From the NCBI GenBank assembly GCA_004321905.1, contig SCQF01000048.1, positions 27,344 to 91,343 on the forward strand: a stretch of DNA of 64,000 nt, given 5' to 3'. This stretch comes from Verrucomicrobiota bacterium (GTDB lineage: Bacteria > Verrucomicrobiota > Kiritimatiellia > CAIQIC01). Shown in pieces: positions 32,775-42,720 of this stretch (position 1 is its first letter; each line of letters starts with the position of its first letter). A model generated the notes under the pieces. The model had not been told where the DNA came from, ran no database searches, and saw only the letters and a list, made by a program, of their open reading frames with translations. The translations under genes were made by a program, and so were the position numbers.

Positions 32775-33269
32775 TTATTCTTCGTTATTTTTCGCCGCCA
32801 GTTTGTCAATGATGGAGTCCAAGGTGCCGATATAACCAAAAACATCCAACTGCGCCGGATCAGGCGTGCCGCGTGCTTCATAGAGCCAGCCTGCGGCATA
32901 GGGATCGGCTTGCGCGAGTTCGCCATCCCGTTCCAAGGCGGGATTGGCCCGCAGAAAAAAGCCCTCCATGACGCTGTATAAAGCGGTCACCGCCTTCAGC
33001 CCCTCGTAGGAACCCAACTCCTGCCCGAGCTGCAAACGGTCGCCGGTGCAAACATGCGTCTGTAACTCCACAAAATCCCCCAACATCCGCACCGCAAATT
33101 TGGTGAAACCGATGCGCCAAAGATCGGGTTCACCCATCGACATCAACCAGAAGTGCGACGTGGTATAGCGATAGGTCTTTGGCAATTCGGTCATGAAGCG
33201 GCAACGGCGATAGGCCACCGCCGCGCCCAAGTCGGCCACCACGCCTTTGAATTCGAGATGCGGTTCCAT
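32775..33269 (-). CDS. GcvH-like lipoyl carrier protein
   Basis: 164 residues. The pattern follows glycine cleavage H protein: YRYTTSHFWL, RIGFTKFAVRMLGDFVELQ, GQELGSYEGLKAVTALYSVMEGFF, NPALERDGELAQADPYAAGWLYE. The Lys in EGLKAV is at the lipoylation site. No gcvT or gcvP is near. In other systems, GcvH-like proteins carry intermediates on lipoate outside glycine cleavage (for example the LbpA proteins of sulfur oxidation). Here it sits between a radical SAM gene and a G3E GTPase gene, so a swinging-arm role in this pathway is a fair hypothesis. Confidence 0.8.
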   Translation of the reverse strand: MEPHLEFKGVVADLGAAVAYRRCRFMTELPKTYRYTTSHFWLMSMGEPDLWRIGFTKFAVRMLGDFVELQTHVCTGDRLQLGQELGSYEGLKAVTALYSVMEGFFLRANPALERDGELAQADPYAAGWLYEARGTPDPAQLDVFGYIGTLDSIIDKLAAKNNEE

Positions 33270-33278
33270 CGTTGCCGT

Positions 33279-34475
<1,197 letters not shown>

Positions 34476-34519
34476 CGCGTCTCGTTTGGTGGCCGCTAAA
34501 TATGCCGCACTCGCCCCGC

Positions 34520-34569
34520 TTTTCCAATCCTTGGAAAAATTGATCGCACACTTTTCCAAACACTGGAAA
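34520..34569. repeat. Palindrome pair upstream of the radical SAM gene, centres 32 bp apart
   Basis: TTTTCCAATCCTTGGAAAA and a weaker TTTTCCAAACACTGGAAAC. It begins 44 bases upstream of the radical SAM start and just after the ABC permease stop. Confidence 0.85.
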
Positions 34570-34579
34570 CGCGTGCGGG

Positions 34580-37500
34580 CTATTCGGTCCTCAACGCCGC
34601 AAGCAGCGGGCCACGCAGAGCCGCGCGCATAGCGAGCCACGTCCAAAGCAGACCGCTCACCAGCAAGCCGCCCAAGGCGCTGCCCAGTAGCGCCACCGGC
34701 ACCGCGCTGCCTGCCGCCGTCCACGTTGGCCAGATGGCAAGCACGGCAGAAATCAAACCAATGACCAAACCGAGCACAATCAGCAGCCAGTGTTCATGGA
34801 GCACCATCCGCTGTACGTCGCGGCGGCGAAAGCCAAGGGCCAGCAACAGCGCCAATTCGCTGCGCCGTTCGAGAACGTTGCGCAGAACGACCAACCCCAA
34901 TCCGATACTGCCCAGTAGCAGACCCAAACCGCCGAGCACCTGGAAAATGCCGAGATACGTGTTTTCGACAGCCATGAACTGCGCCAGTCGTTGCCACGCG
35001 GGCACGACTTCCAGCCCACGATCTTGCAGCGCACGCGACAACGCGGTGGAAACTTCGGCAGCACGTGCCGGTGGCGCATCGATCAAGAACATGCGATAGC
35101 CGCCGGTGGCGGGAAAGTGCGCAACAAAATTTTCCGCCGAAATCAGCAAGCTGCCTTGGAGTACGGAATTGGCCAACACGCCGACGATACGTAGCGTGAA
35201 GGTGCGGCCACGCTCATCGGTATACGGCAAGGTGTCACCCAGCTTCTTACCCAACCCCCAGACAACGGTTTGCTCGTCACCCATCGCTGGCACAGTCTCA
35301 TCGGGCGTATGCTCGTTAAGCAAGGCCCAATGCCCACTTTTATCGGTGAATGAAAATGCATGACACCACTCCAACTCATCCGGCAACACGCCGAGCAGGC
35401 GCGGCTGCTGTGCCCGGTTCAAGTTCAAGCAACTGGCATCATCACCCTCGCGCAGGCGCAGTGACACGATGTTCACATCGCGCAGTTCTTCGGCGGAAAG
35501 TCCGAACACTGCACGCCCGGCTGGGCTGTTCAGGTCGTCATAAATTGGCAACGTGGACTGTGCAAAAAGCGCAAAGCCGCCGGTGCCGGAATGCCGCTCC
35601 TGCGCGGCTTGCCGGGGATCGCGCTGAAACGCACTCACCGCAACGAACAGAAACACACCGCTGGCCAATACACTGATGGTGGCCAGACTGCGGCGGCGAC
35701 GGCGCGACGCGTTGCGGCGGCCCAGTTCGGCTAACGTGCCTGTTAGTTGAGTCGCGCTAGAAAACGTTGCCAGCAACACCTGACTGAAGCCCAGTCCCGC
35801 AAGCAGCAGACACGCGCCAGAACCGAAGAAAATTTCCGCAGCCTCTTGATCGCGTCCGTGATGTGCACCCAACAACGAGGCGATGGCCCCGCCCAAGCCC
35901 AACAAAACCAGCCACCAACCGAGGCGACCGCGGGCCGACGCAGGACCCTGTTCCACTGCCGCGCCACCGGCCAGTAGATCGGCAGGTGCACGCCGGGTCT
36001 GTCCCCGCTGTACCAGCGCCATTGCCGTACCAGCCGCCAAGAGACTCAAGGCCACACCGAGCACCAAGCTGATGGGGTTGGCATGATAATGAATCGCGAT
36101 GTTGCCCACCGCATCGCGCCAGATGCCGGCCAGTCCCAGCAAGGTCAAGCGAGTATAAAGCGCCCCCAACACCACACCCAGCAACGCGCCCAATCCGGCG
36201 ACGGCAAAGCCCTCCCACCAGAGCAGCCGACGAACCTGCCGGGGCGTAAATCCAAGCGCGCGCAGCAATCCAGCCTCGGTATTGCGCTGTTCAAGATTAA
36301 AGGCAAATAGCAATGCGGTCAGGAGCAAGGCCGCGACGATCAGGAAGAAACTGAAGCCGATGAATAGCTGGCCGAAATCCAAGGCTTGGACACTGGCCGC
36401 CAACGCTTGCGCACGCACCGGCACAACGAATAAACCCAACGTGGCCGAATCAAGCCTAGCTTTGAGCGCTCGTTCAACATCCGCCACTTTATCTGCCGCA
36501 TTCGGAAAACGAACAGCTGTCAACCGGCCAAACCGATTACTCCAGAGTTGCTGACCAGCGGCCAGACCGAGAAACAGCTTCGGCGTACCGCGATAGGCGC
36601 TCCAATATTCTTCATCTTTCGGACGGATGCGTTCCGTGGCAATCGGAATGCCCGGTGTCCACTCGCGGCAATTATGGGCGTCCGCCAAGCCGGGATACGC
36701 CGGCATCCACGAGTCGTCTTTCGTCAGCGACACAATCGCACCCACCCGGAATTGCGCGTTAGTTTCGCGCAACTCCCGCCGCTCGCCCATCACGAAATAG
36801 CGCAACGTCACCACATCCTCCACCTGCGCGCCGAGGTCGTCCGCCAGCCAACCGTTGATCGTGACTACGTCACTCTGCAACGGCTGGCCCACCGCCGTAA
36901 CAAAGGAATAGGGCGTGGCATTTGTGCCTCGCCGGATTTCGTTTGCAAAATAAGTCAGCACACCCATCGCGTTGGAGGAAAGCGATAGCGCCACCGCTTC
37001 GACCGCCGGGTCGAGGAAAACGCGTGCGGTACGCAATTCAGCCGTCCGCCCATCCGCCAAGCTGTGCAATTCGAGGCCGACATCTGTCAGGGTCCAGTTG
37101 CGACGCAAAGCAGCCGCAACCCCTTGCTTGGCATCGGTGAGTAACACATTGGCCTGCCCAGCCCGTTTGAGCTGTGTTTGTAACGTGGATAGCGGAATAA
37201 ACACCGACAGCGGCGGAACCTGATTCGCCTGCAAACCAAACCGACCAAAATCGCTTTCCTCCGCAATGGCACGCACCTTCACACGCACGGCAACTGCGGC
37301 ATCACTACGCCCGGATAACGGGGCATCGCGCGAGATCAAGGACGGTTCCTCAACCCGGACCACAAGACTATCACCAACGCGTATCCCCAGTTGCGCGGCC
37401 AAAGAGCCATTGATAACCGCTTCGTCAGCGCGACTGCCTGCCAGTAGATTTTTATCCGCGCCCAACTTCCAAAAACGATCTTCAACGCCTACCACCTGTG

Positions 37501-37828
37501 CGTTATTAGCCCGAGCCCGTCCATCAGGAAGCGCCACAGAACCTCGCAGCAGCATAACCGGCGCGACCGTCGCCTTGAGATCGCCAGCCAGATCATCGGC
37601 TAACTTGGCGCGGAAGTAATGCTCGGATGAGGTCAGCGCCCACTCTGTTTTGCCGAGCCGCGCCAACACCATATGCCGCAACGTGGCGCGCATCGAGTCC
37701 CCGACGACCAGCGCACCGGTTAGGATGGCGCATGCCACCGCCGTCCCCAGCAAGACGCCAAGATGCGTCCGCCAATAGAACCGTAGACTGCGGACAATCA
37801 AACCCATACTGGAGACGCGTGTCGTCAT
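34580..37828 (-). CDS. Large ABC transporter permease, FtsX/MacB/LolC-like
   Basis: 1082 residues. N-terminal membrane helix (22-45), a large periplasmic domain (about 50-480), a FtsX-type helix block (about 485-605), extra helices around 640-710, a second periplasmic domain and a final FtsX block near 955-1075. This double-FtsX form acts with a LolD-like ATPase in moving lipoproteins, lipids or other envelope substrates. The matching ATPase gene is upstream in the same operon but separated by an inserted GxxExxY cassette. The start is uncertain: ATG at the listed end or the Met seven residues later; its natural leader seems to have been replaced by the cassette end. Confidence 0.85.
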   Translation of the reverse strand: MTTRVSSMGLIVRSLRFYWRTHLGVLLGTAVACAILTGALVVGDSMRATLRHMVLARLGKTEWALTSSEHYFRAKLADDLAGDLKATVAPVMLLRGSVALPDGRARANNAQVVGVEDRFWKLGADKNLLAGSRADEAVINGSLAAQLGIRVGDSLVVRVEEPSLISRDAPLSGRSDAAVAVRVKVRAIAEESDFGRFGLQANQVPPLSVFIPLSTLQTQLKRAGQANVLLTDAKQGVAAALRRNWTLTDVGLELHSLADGRTAELRTARVFLDPAVEAVALSLSSNAMGVLTYFANEIRRGTNATPYSFVTAVGQPLQSDVVTINGWLADDLGAQVEDVVTLRYFVMGERRELRETNAQFRVGAIVSLTKDDSWMPAYPGLADAHNCREWTPGIPIATERIRPKDEEYWSAYRGTPKLFLGLAAGQQLWSNRFGRLTAVRFPNAADKVADVERALKARLDSATLGLFVVPVRAQALAASVQALDFGQLFIGFSFFLIVAALLLTALLFAFNLEQRNTEAGLLRALGFTPRQVRRLLWWEGFAVAGLGALLGVVLGALYTRLTLLGLAGIWRDAVGNIAIHYHANPISLVLGVALSLLAAGTAMALVQRGQTRRAPADLLAGGAAVEQGPASARGRLGWWLVLLGLGGAIASLLGAHHGRDQEAAEIFFGSGACLLLAGLGFSQVLLATFSSATQLTGTLAELGRRNASRRRRRSLATISVLASGVFLFVAVSAFQRDPRQAAQERHSGTGGFALFAQSTLPIYDDLNSPAGRAVFGLSAEELRDVNIVSLRLREGDDASCLNLNRAQQPRLLGVLPDELEWCHAFSFTDKSGHWALLNEHTPDETVPAMGDEQTVVWGLGKKLGDTLPYTDERGRTFTLRIVGVLANSVLQGSLLISAENFVAHFPATGGYRMFLIDAPPARAAEVSTALSRALQDRGLEVVPAWQRLAQFMAVENTYLGIFQVLGGLGLLLGSIGLGLVVLRNVLERRSELALLLALGFRRRDVQRMVLHEHWLLIVLGLVIGLISAVLAIWPTWTAAGSAVPVALLGSALGGLLVSGLLWTWLAMRAALRGPLLAALRTE

Positions 37829-37835
37829 CGGATTT

Positions 37836-38261
37836 GAAACCGCTGATGCACACAGATGAACGCAGATTTAGAAGTGGAGCACCACACGGCGCACCTCCAC
37901 TCTAGGATTACCAAAATTGATCAATAGACATAGTTGAAGTCCAGTAGCTTTGAGATAATTCAAACACTGAGCCAGATGAATATCGTCCAACGCCTTAACC
38001 GCCTTTAGTTCCACCATCACGCATCCCTCCACCAATAGATCGGCGATATAATCACCGATCACCACCCCGTCATAATTCACCTTAACGGGATGCTGCTGAA
38101 TCACCTTCAAACTGACTTTGTGTAATTCATGCGCCAGTGCATTTTCGTAAACTTTCTCTAAAAACCCACAACCAAGTTGATTACCAACGGTATAGGCACA
38201 ACCAATGATTTGTTCCGTAATTTGATTCAACCTGTGTTTATCTGTGTTCATCGGCGGTTTC
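37836..38261 (-). mobile_element. GxxExxY cassette with inverted-repeat ends
   Basis: 426-base unit. The ends are inverted copies of about 33 bases (GAAACCGCTGATGCACACAG.. versus GAAACCGCCGATGAACACAG.., about five mismatches). Both the start and the stop codon of the enclosed GxxExxY gene fall inside the ends. It separates the ATPase and permease genes of an ABC transporter, and its right end supplies the last codons and stop of the ATPase. No transposase is encoded, so mobility is inferred. Confidence 0.72.
37868..38251 (-). CDS. GxxExxY protein
   Basis: 127 residues. The ORF track's longer start is out of frame with the ATPase it overlaps; MNTDKHRLNQITEQ is the natural start, reading straight out of the repeat end. 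GCGFLEKVYENAL contains the family G-x-x-E-x-x-Y motif, followed by VIGDYIADLLVEG and VMVELKAV, a D..E-x-K pattern like PD-(D/E)xK nucleases. The family is of unknown function, is often multicopy and tied to short ATCTGTG repeats. It starts 14 bases before the ATPase stop, with the reading frames overlapping. Confidence 0.88.
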   Translation of the reverse strand: MNTDKHRLNQITEQIIGCAYTVGNQLGCGFLEKVYENALAHELHKVSLKVIQQHPVKVNYDGVVIGDYIADLLVEGCVMVELKAVKALDDIHLAQCLNYLKATGLQLCLLINFGNPRVEVRRVVLHF

Positions 38262-38936
38262 CAACAGCTTTCCATTACGTAATTCAAGGATACGCGGCAG
38301 GCGCGCGGCGAGTTCGCGCGAGTGCGTGACGAGGACCAGCGCAACGCCTTCCTCACGGTTGAGTTCCAACAGTAACTGGCCAAGATTCACCGCGGTAGCG
38401 TGATCGAGCGATCCGGTCGGTTCATCGGCGAGCAGCAACTTGGGGTGATTGATCAACGCACGCACCACCGCCACACGCTGGCACTCGCCACCTGAGAGTT
38501 GACCGGGCCGATGTGTGAGTCGCGCCTGTAACCCCACACGCACCAACAGACGCGTCGCACGTTGCCGCGTGGCCTCCGTTTGGAGTTTGGCGGGCGCGGT
38601 CAACGTAGGCAGCAACACGTTCTCCAGAATCGTACATTGCGGCAGGAGGTGATGCTGCTGAAAGACAAACCCAATCTGCCGGTTACGAATCGCGGCTAAT
38701 TCATTTTCCGGTAGTGCCGCCAAGTCGCGGCCCGCCAGCAGCACCTGCCCCGCTGTTGGCTGATCGAGCGTGCCCATAATATTGAGCAATGTGCTTTTGC
38801 CGGAGCCGGAGGGACCAATGATCGCGACGGCTTCACCGGCGGACAGCATCAGGTTGACGCCAGCCAACACCGAGACGGGGTCTGCCCCGTCCGGCGCGAC
38901 ATATGTTTTCTGCACCTGTTTGAGTTCCAGAAGCAT
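38238..38936 (-). CDS. ABC transporter ATPase, LolD/MacB-like
   Basis: 232 residues: Walker A GPSGSGKST, Q-loop FQQHHLLPQCT, signature LSGGECQRVAV, Walker B LLLADEPTGSLD and the switch His in LVTHSRE. Energises the FtsX-type permease downstream. The C-terminal ETADEHR and the stop codon are encoded by the inserted cassette end, so the original tail has probably been replaced; the core domain is intact. Its ATG overlaps the glycosyltransferase stop (TAATG). Confidence 0.93.
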   Translation of the reverse strand: MLLELKQVQKTYVAPDGADPVSVLAGVNLMLSAGEAVAIIGPSGSGKSTLLNIMGTLDQPTAGQVLLAGRDLAALPENELAAIRNRQIGFVFQQHHLLPQCTILENVLLPTLTAPAKLQTEATRQRATRLLVRVGLQARLTHRPGQLSGGECQRVAVVRALINHPKLLLADEPTGSLDHATAVNLGQLLLELNREEGVALVLVTHSRELAARLPRILELRNGKLLETADEHR

Positions 38937-40225
38937 TAGCGACTCCTTTGGATAACTCTGGCAAAAACTTCTTCGGTTTTGCGGGCCATAGCCGCGACAC
39001 TAAACTGCTCCTGTACCACCCGACGACCATTTTCGCCCAGTCGCCGCGCTGTCGCCGGATCGAGCAACAGAGATTGTAGCGCCGTGGCCAAGGCGGCAGC
39101 ATCATTCGGCTCATAGAGTACGCCACCGCCGGTCAGTTGGACCACTTCAGGAAAAGCGCCGTGACGTGGCTGCACGACCGGCACACCGGAAGCCAAGGCT
39201 TCGAGCAGGTAGAGGCCAAAAGCTTCGCCGTAGGTTGCCGGCACGGAGAAAACGGTCAGGCGACGCAGAAAATCGGCCTTGGCACGATGCTCCAGATTGG
39301 GCAGGAAATCCACCGCATTGAGCAATTGCTCCGCCGCGAATTTTCGTTGCAGAGTCTTGACATAGTGCTCGTCGGCGTTGGTCTTCGCACCGGCAATGCG
39401 TAGGCGTAGGCCGGCCACTTTATTCCATTGCTTGAGATGGATGAACGCATCCACCAAAATGCCGAGACCCTTGCTCGGATGCATACGCGCCAGATAGCCG
39501 ATGGTCGGAGTCGGAGGTGTTACACCTACTGCAAAATCCTCCGTAGCAATGCCGGGATGCACCACGGTCAGCCGGGCCACGTCGAGGTCGAGCCGGGTAT
39601 GCATCACAGCGCCAAAGTATTGGCTGACGGCGATGAAGTGATCCACATCGGCGCACCGTTGTCGCAGCAAATCCCACGCTTTCCGTCGGAACGGCTCCGG
39701 CAGGCCATCAAGAAAAGAATCTTCGCCTTGCAGCGTACAAACAACCGGAACCCGCAATTCTTCTTTCAGGCGACGCGCCATGCCGCTAAGCAGCGAGTTG
39801 GAGAGACAAATCAAATCCGGTGGCGGTTGTGTCCGCAGCCAAGCTACCAGCCGGGCCAATTCGCCGGTCTGGCGGCCGTTGTCATTTTGCAACATGGACA
39901 CCGTGGCTTCGCCGAGGCTCCTGGCACTGGTCATACTGGCCCGCCGCGCCGCCAATTGCAGCAGCCGCGGCGAACGCAGGATGCGTTGCAACCATTCCGG
40001 CAAACGCAGGCTGGGATATTTCTGCTCCAAAAATACGCTGATGCCGCTCAAAAAAATCGGCGCGTTGGCGTCGCTCGCGTCTGCGTCGGTGACGAGCGGC
40101 AAATAGAGCGGCACCATCAGCACATCGTGGCCGCGGGCGCGCAGGGCGCGCACCAGCGCGCTGTCGCGTAGACAACTCCCACAATAAAAATTACCGGTGC
40201 CCGGCGTTAACTGGATGATACGCAT
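38936..40225 (-). CDS. Glycosyltransferase family 4
   Basis: 429 residues from MRIIQLTPGTGNFYCGSCLRD, a typical GT4 N terminus (GxYCxSCLRD). The C-terminal nucleotide-sugar domain shows IGYLARMHPSKGLGILVDAF near 260 and the E-x7-E region ATYGEAFGLYLLEALASGVP near 345. Cytoplasmic or peripheral. It probably adds a sugar to an envelope glycolipid or glycan; the adjacent LolD-like transporter would fit export of such a product, though that is inference. The start is four bases from the preceding propeller gene stop. Confidence 0.88.
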   Translation of the reverse strand: MRIIQLTPGTGNFYCGSCLRDSALVRALRARGHDVLMVPLYLPLVTDADASDANAPIFLSGISVFLEQKYPSLRLPEWLQRILRSPRLLQLAARRASMTSARSLGEATVSMLQNDNGRQTGELARLVAWLRTQPPPDLICLSNSLLSGMARRLKEELRVPVVCTLQGEDSFLDGLPEPFRRKAWDLLRQRCADVDHFIAVSQYFGAVMHTRLDLDVARLTVVHPGIATEDFAVGVTPPTPTIGYLARMHPSKGLGILVDAFIHLKQWNKVAGLRLRIAGAKTNADEHYVKTLQRKFAAEQLLNAVDFLPNLEHRAKADFLRRLTVFSVPATYGEAFGLYLLEALASGVPVVQPRHGAFPEVVQLTGGGVLYEPNDAAALATALQSLLLDPATARRLGENGRRVVQEQFSVAAMARKTEEVFARVIQRSR

Positions 40226-40229
40226 AAAC

Positions 40230-41354
40230 TCAGCGCTCTTTTTCGGGGCCGAAGGCGTACACCACGCCGTCCTCGGCGCCAATCACCACCCATCCGCCAA
40301 CCACTGCGGGTGCGGTGGAGAGTTCCTTGCCAATTTCATAGCTCCAGAGTTGCTTGCCCGTGGTAAGGCTCAGCAAGTAAAGGCGGCCATCTGCGGAACC
40401 GAAGATTACTTTGTCACCGCAAACCACCGGTGAACCATCCACGTCGCCTTGCGTCGCGAACAGCCATATCGTTTTACCCGTGGCACGATCCAAGCAATGC
40501 AGTCGTTTGTCGCGCCCACCAATGAGCACGCGTGAGTCCGTGACCGCCGGCGAGGAAAAGAACGGGGCGTTGCGCCCCCTGGAGCGCCAGATGATCTTGC
40601 TTGTCGCCAAATCCATGCATAGCACTTCGTTGCCATAGTCCCCGGCGAAGACGCGTGCACCACTCACGGCCGCCGAACCGGCGATATACGCGCCCACCTC
40701 GACCGCAGCACGCTCGTGACCACTGACTGCGTCCACCACGTGTAGCTTGCCATCACATCCGCCGAAGACCATTTGTCCCGCAGCCATCGCGGGCGTACCA
40801 TTGACATAGTTGGCGGTCTCGAAAGTCCAAACCGGCTTGCCGCTGCCCGCGTCCACGCAATGCACCTTGCAGTCATAGCTGCCCACCACCACGCGCCAAG
40901 CCGGCGGATCGCCCACACAAAACCCGTTGGCCGACCCCAAAATTTTGTCCTCGGTTTTGTACTTCCATTTCAATGCGCCGGTGGCCGCATCAAGAGCATA
41001 GAGGCATCCATCGGTTCCGCCAATATACACGCGGCCATCCAACACCAACGGCGACGCTTCCATTCCGTCATCCGCCTTGAATGACCAGCGTTTGGCCCCG
41101 GTGTCGGCCGCCAAGGCATAGACGTTGCTATCCGTGGAACCAATGAAAACGGTGCCGCCGACCAGTGCCGCGGAGGACTTGATCGCACCGCCGGTTTTGA
41201 ACGTCCACCGCAACTCGAACGCCATCGGCAACGGCTCCGTCCGGACCCCGCACAACGCGGAATCGCCGCGAAAAATCGGCCAATCCTGCGCGGCCAACAC
41301 GTTGAGCGGCAATAAAACCGCCAGCGCGACGGCAAGCCGGGAGAAACAATACAT
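40230..41354 (-). CDS. Secreted PQQ-like beta-propeller protein
   Basis: 374 residues from MYCFSRLAVALAVLLPLNVLA, a Sec signal peptide with cleavage near ALA-AQ. WPIFRGDSALCG follows, then about seven regular blades ending in W (TGAKRWSFKA, TGALKWKYKT, SGKPVWTFET, TSKIIWRSRG, TGKTIWLFAT, TGKQLWSYEI). BamB-like or structural propeller in the periplasm; no catalytic residues recognised. First gene of the operon with the glycosyltransferase and ABC transporter. A palindrome pair lies about 95-145 bases upstream of the start. Confidence 0.86.
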   Translation of the reverse strand: MYCFSRLAVALAVLLPLNVLAAQDWPIFRGDSALCGVRTEPLPMAFELRWTFKTGGAIKSSAALVGGTVFIGSTDSNVYALAADTGAKRWSFKADDGMEASPLVLDGRVYIGGTDGCLYALDAATGALKWKYKTEDKILGSANGFCVGDPPAWRVVVGSYDCKVHCVDAGSGKPVWTFETANYVNGTPAMAAGQMVFGGCDGKLHVVDAVSGHERAAVEVGAYIAGSAAVSGARVFAGDYGNEVLCMDLATSKIIWRSRGRNAPFFSSPAVTDSRVLIGGRDKRLHCLDRATGKTIWLFATQGDVDGSPVVCGDKVIFGSADGRLYLLSLTTGKQLWSYEIGKELSTAPAVVGGWVVIGAEDGVVYAFGPEKER

Positions 41355-41448
41355 ACGAGCATTAAACCACCCCCGCTCAGCCCGCGCAACTGCGCGCGTT
41401 CGTCCAACCACCAAGCCGAATTGTCTATATGCACACATTTGCATATTG

Positions 41449-41498
41449 TTTCCCAAGGGTTGGGAAAAGAAGGGGATGCCGTTTCCGAGGCTTGGAAA
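41449..41498. repeat. Palindrome pair, centres 32 bp apart
   Basis: TTTCCCAAGGGTTGGGAAA and TTTCCGAGGCTTGGAAA, between the propeller gene start and the gspF stop. The first copy has matching base changes in both arms (CCC/GGG), which hints that pairing of the arms is kept. Confidence 0.85.
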
Positions 41499-41511
41499 TG
41501 ACGCGCCAAAC

Positions 41512-42720
41512 TTACGTCAGCGTCTGATTCATCGAGAGAATCGGCAATAAAATCGCCAGCGCGATCAGCAACACGAACACGCCCACCAACAAAATCAGTG
41601 CCGGCTCGATCAAGCTCATCGTGCGCGTCATCAGGCGATCCCATTGTTGTTGATAACGCTCGGCGGCATGTTCGAGCAGCGCCGCCAAATCGCCGCCGGC
41701 CTCGCCCGCCTGCACCCATGCCGGCAAGGAGGTATTGAGCGGTTCGATGGTGCGCAGCGTGGCGGCCAAACTGGTGCCGTGCTTGACGCGCTCCGCGCCC
41801 AACGTCGTACCGTGAGTCGTCCAGGCGCTGCCCGTGGCGCGTCCGGCGATGGCCAACGCTTCGACCAGCGGTACGCCACCGCGCAGCAGCATCGCCAGCG
41901 TTCGCGCAAAACGCATATTGATCAGTGCCGCGTAACCACGGCCGATCAGCGGCCAACGGAGCAGGCGTTGATCGAAACGTTGCCGGGCTTCATCGCTGGC
42001 TTGTAGTGTGCGGCGGAAGCGTAGCCAGCCCAGCGTGCCCAATATGATGGTTAGTAAGACGACCGGCCCCAGCCACGCGCGCAATCCCAACATCCCGCGC
42101 GTCAGGCCGGAAAGTGGCACGCCGGCTTCCTGCATCATGCGCGTGACCCACGGCAGCAGAAAGCCGAGCAGGGCGATGGCGACGAGAATCGCCAACGTCA
42201 ATACGACGGCGGGATAAAGCAGCGCGGTCAGAATGCGTTCGCGCAGTTTTTTCTGCTCATCCAAAAATTGCGCCAACCGCAACAGCACCTCCGGCAACGT
42301 GCCAACGCGCTCGCCGACCTCGATCACCGAGCGTTCGAACGCGGTGACCTCGACGCTATTTCCGGCCAGCGCGCGCGCCAAGCCCTGGCCTTCACGCAAG
42401 CGGTCACGGACACCCGCCAAACGCGCCAAATTCGAGCCGAGTTCCGGGGACTGGATCAAGATGTCCAAGGCTTGGACCAGCGGCAGGCCGGACTGGAGGA
42501 GCGAGGCCAGCTCGCGATAACACATCGCACGCTGATCAAGATTGAAGGCCAAGCGACGCGATGCGTGGCCACCGGGCGCGCCTTCGACGGGTGCGACGCG
42601 CTCCGGCAAGACACCGCGCACCTGAAGTTTTTCGCGTGCTTCCTTGAGGTCGAGCGCCTCGATCAAGCCTTGGCTCGCGCGACCCGCAGCGTCATAGCCT
42701 TTGTAGGCAAAGGTTTTCAT
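41512..42720 (-). CDS. gspF: Type II secretion inner membrane protein GspF
   Basis: 402 residues. Two GspF domains with the usual layout: cytoplasmic part ELASLLQSGLPLVQALDIL, membrane helices near 168-195, a second repeat MRFARTLAMLLRGGVPLVEAL, and C-terminal helices near 370-395. Platform protein for the GspE motor of a type II secretion or type IV pilus-like system. Its ATG overlaps the gspE stop. No pseudopilin (gspG) follows, so the rest of the system must be elsewhere. Confidence 0.92.
   Translation of the reverse strand: MKTFAYKGYDAAGRASQGLIEALDLKEAREKLQVRGVLPERVAPVEGAPGGHASRRLAFNLDQRAMCYRELASLLQSGLPLVQALDILIQSPELGSNLARLAGVRDRLREGQGLARALAGNSVEVTAFERSVIEVGERVGTLPEVLLRLAQFLDEQKKLRERILTALLYPAVVLTLAILVAIALLGFLLPWVTRMMQEAGVPLSGLTRGMLGLRAWLGPVVLLTIILGTLGWLRFRRTLQASDEARQRFDQRLLRWPLIGRGYAALINMRFARTLAMLLRGGVPLVEALAIAGRATGSAWTTHGTTLGAERVKHGTSLAATLRTIEPLNTSLPAWVQAGEAGGDLAALLEHAAERYQQQWDRLMTRTMSLIEPALILLVGVFVLLIALAILLPILSMNQTLT

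Noticed and set aside
36378-36390. TCCAAGGCTTGGA palindrome inside the ABC permease gene
   Set aside because: Encodes VQALDFGQLF, which looks like normal permease sequence; no flanking T/A runs and no partner copy.
42474-42486. TCCAAGGCTTGGA palindrome inside gspF
   Set aside because: Arms are short and it encodes LVQALDIL, a conserved GspF segment, so the match is explained by the protein.
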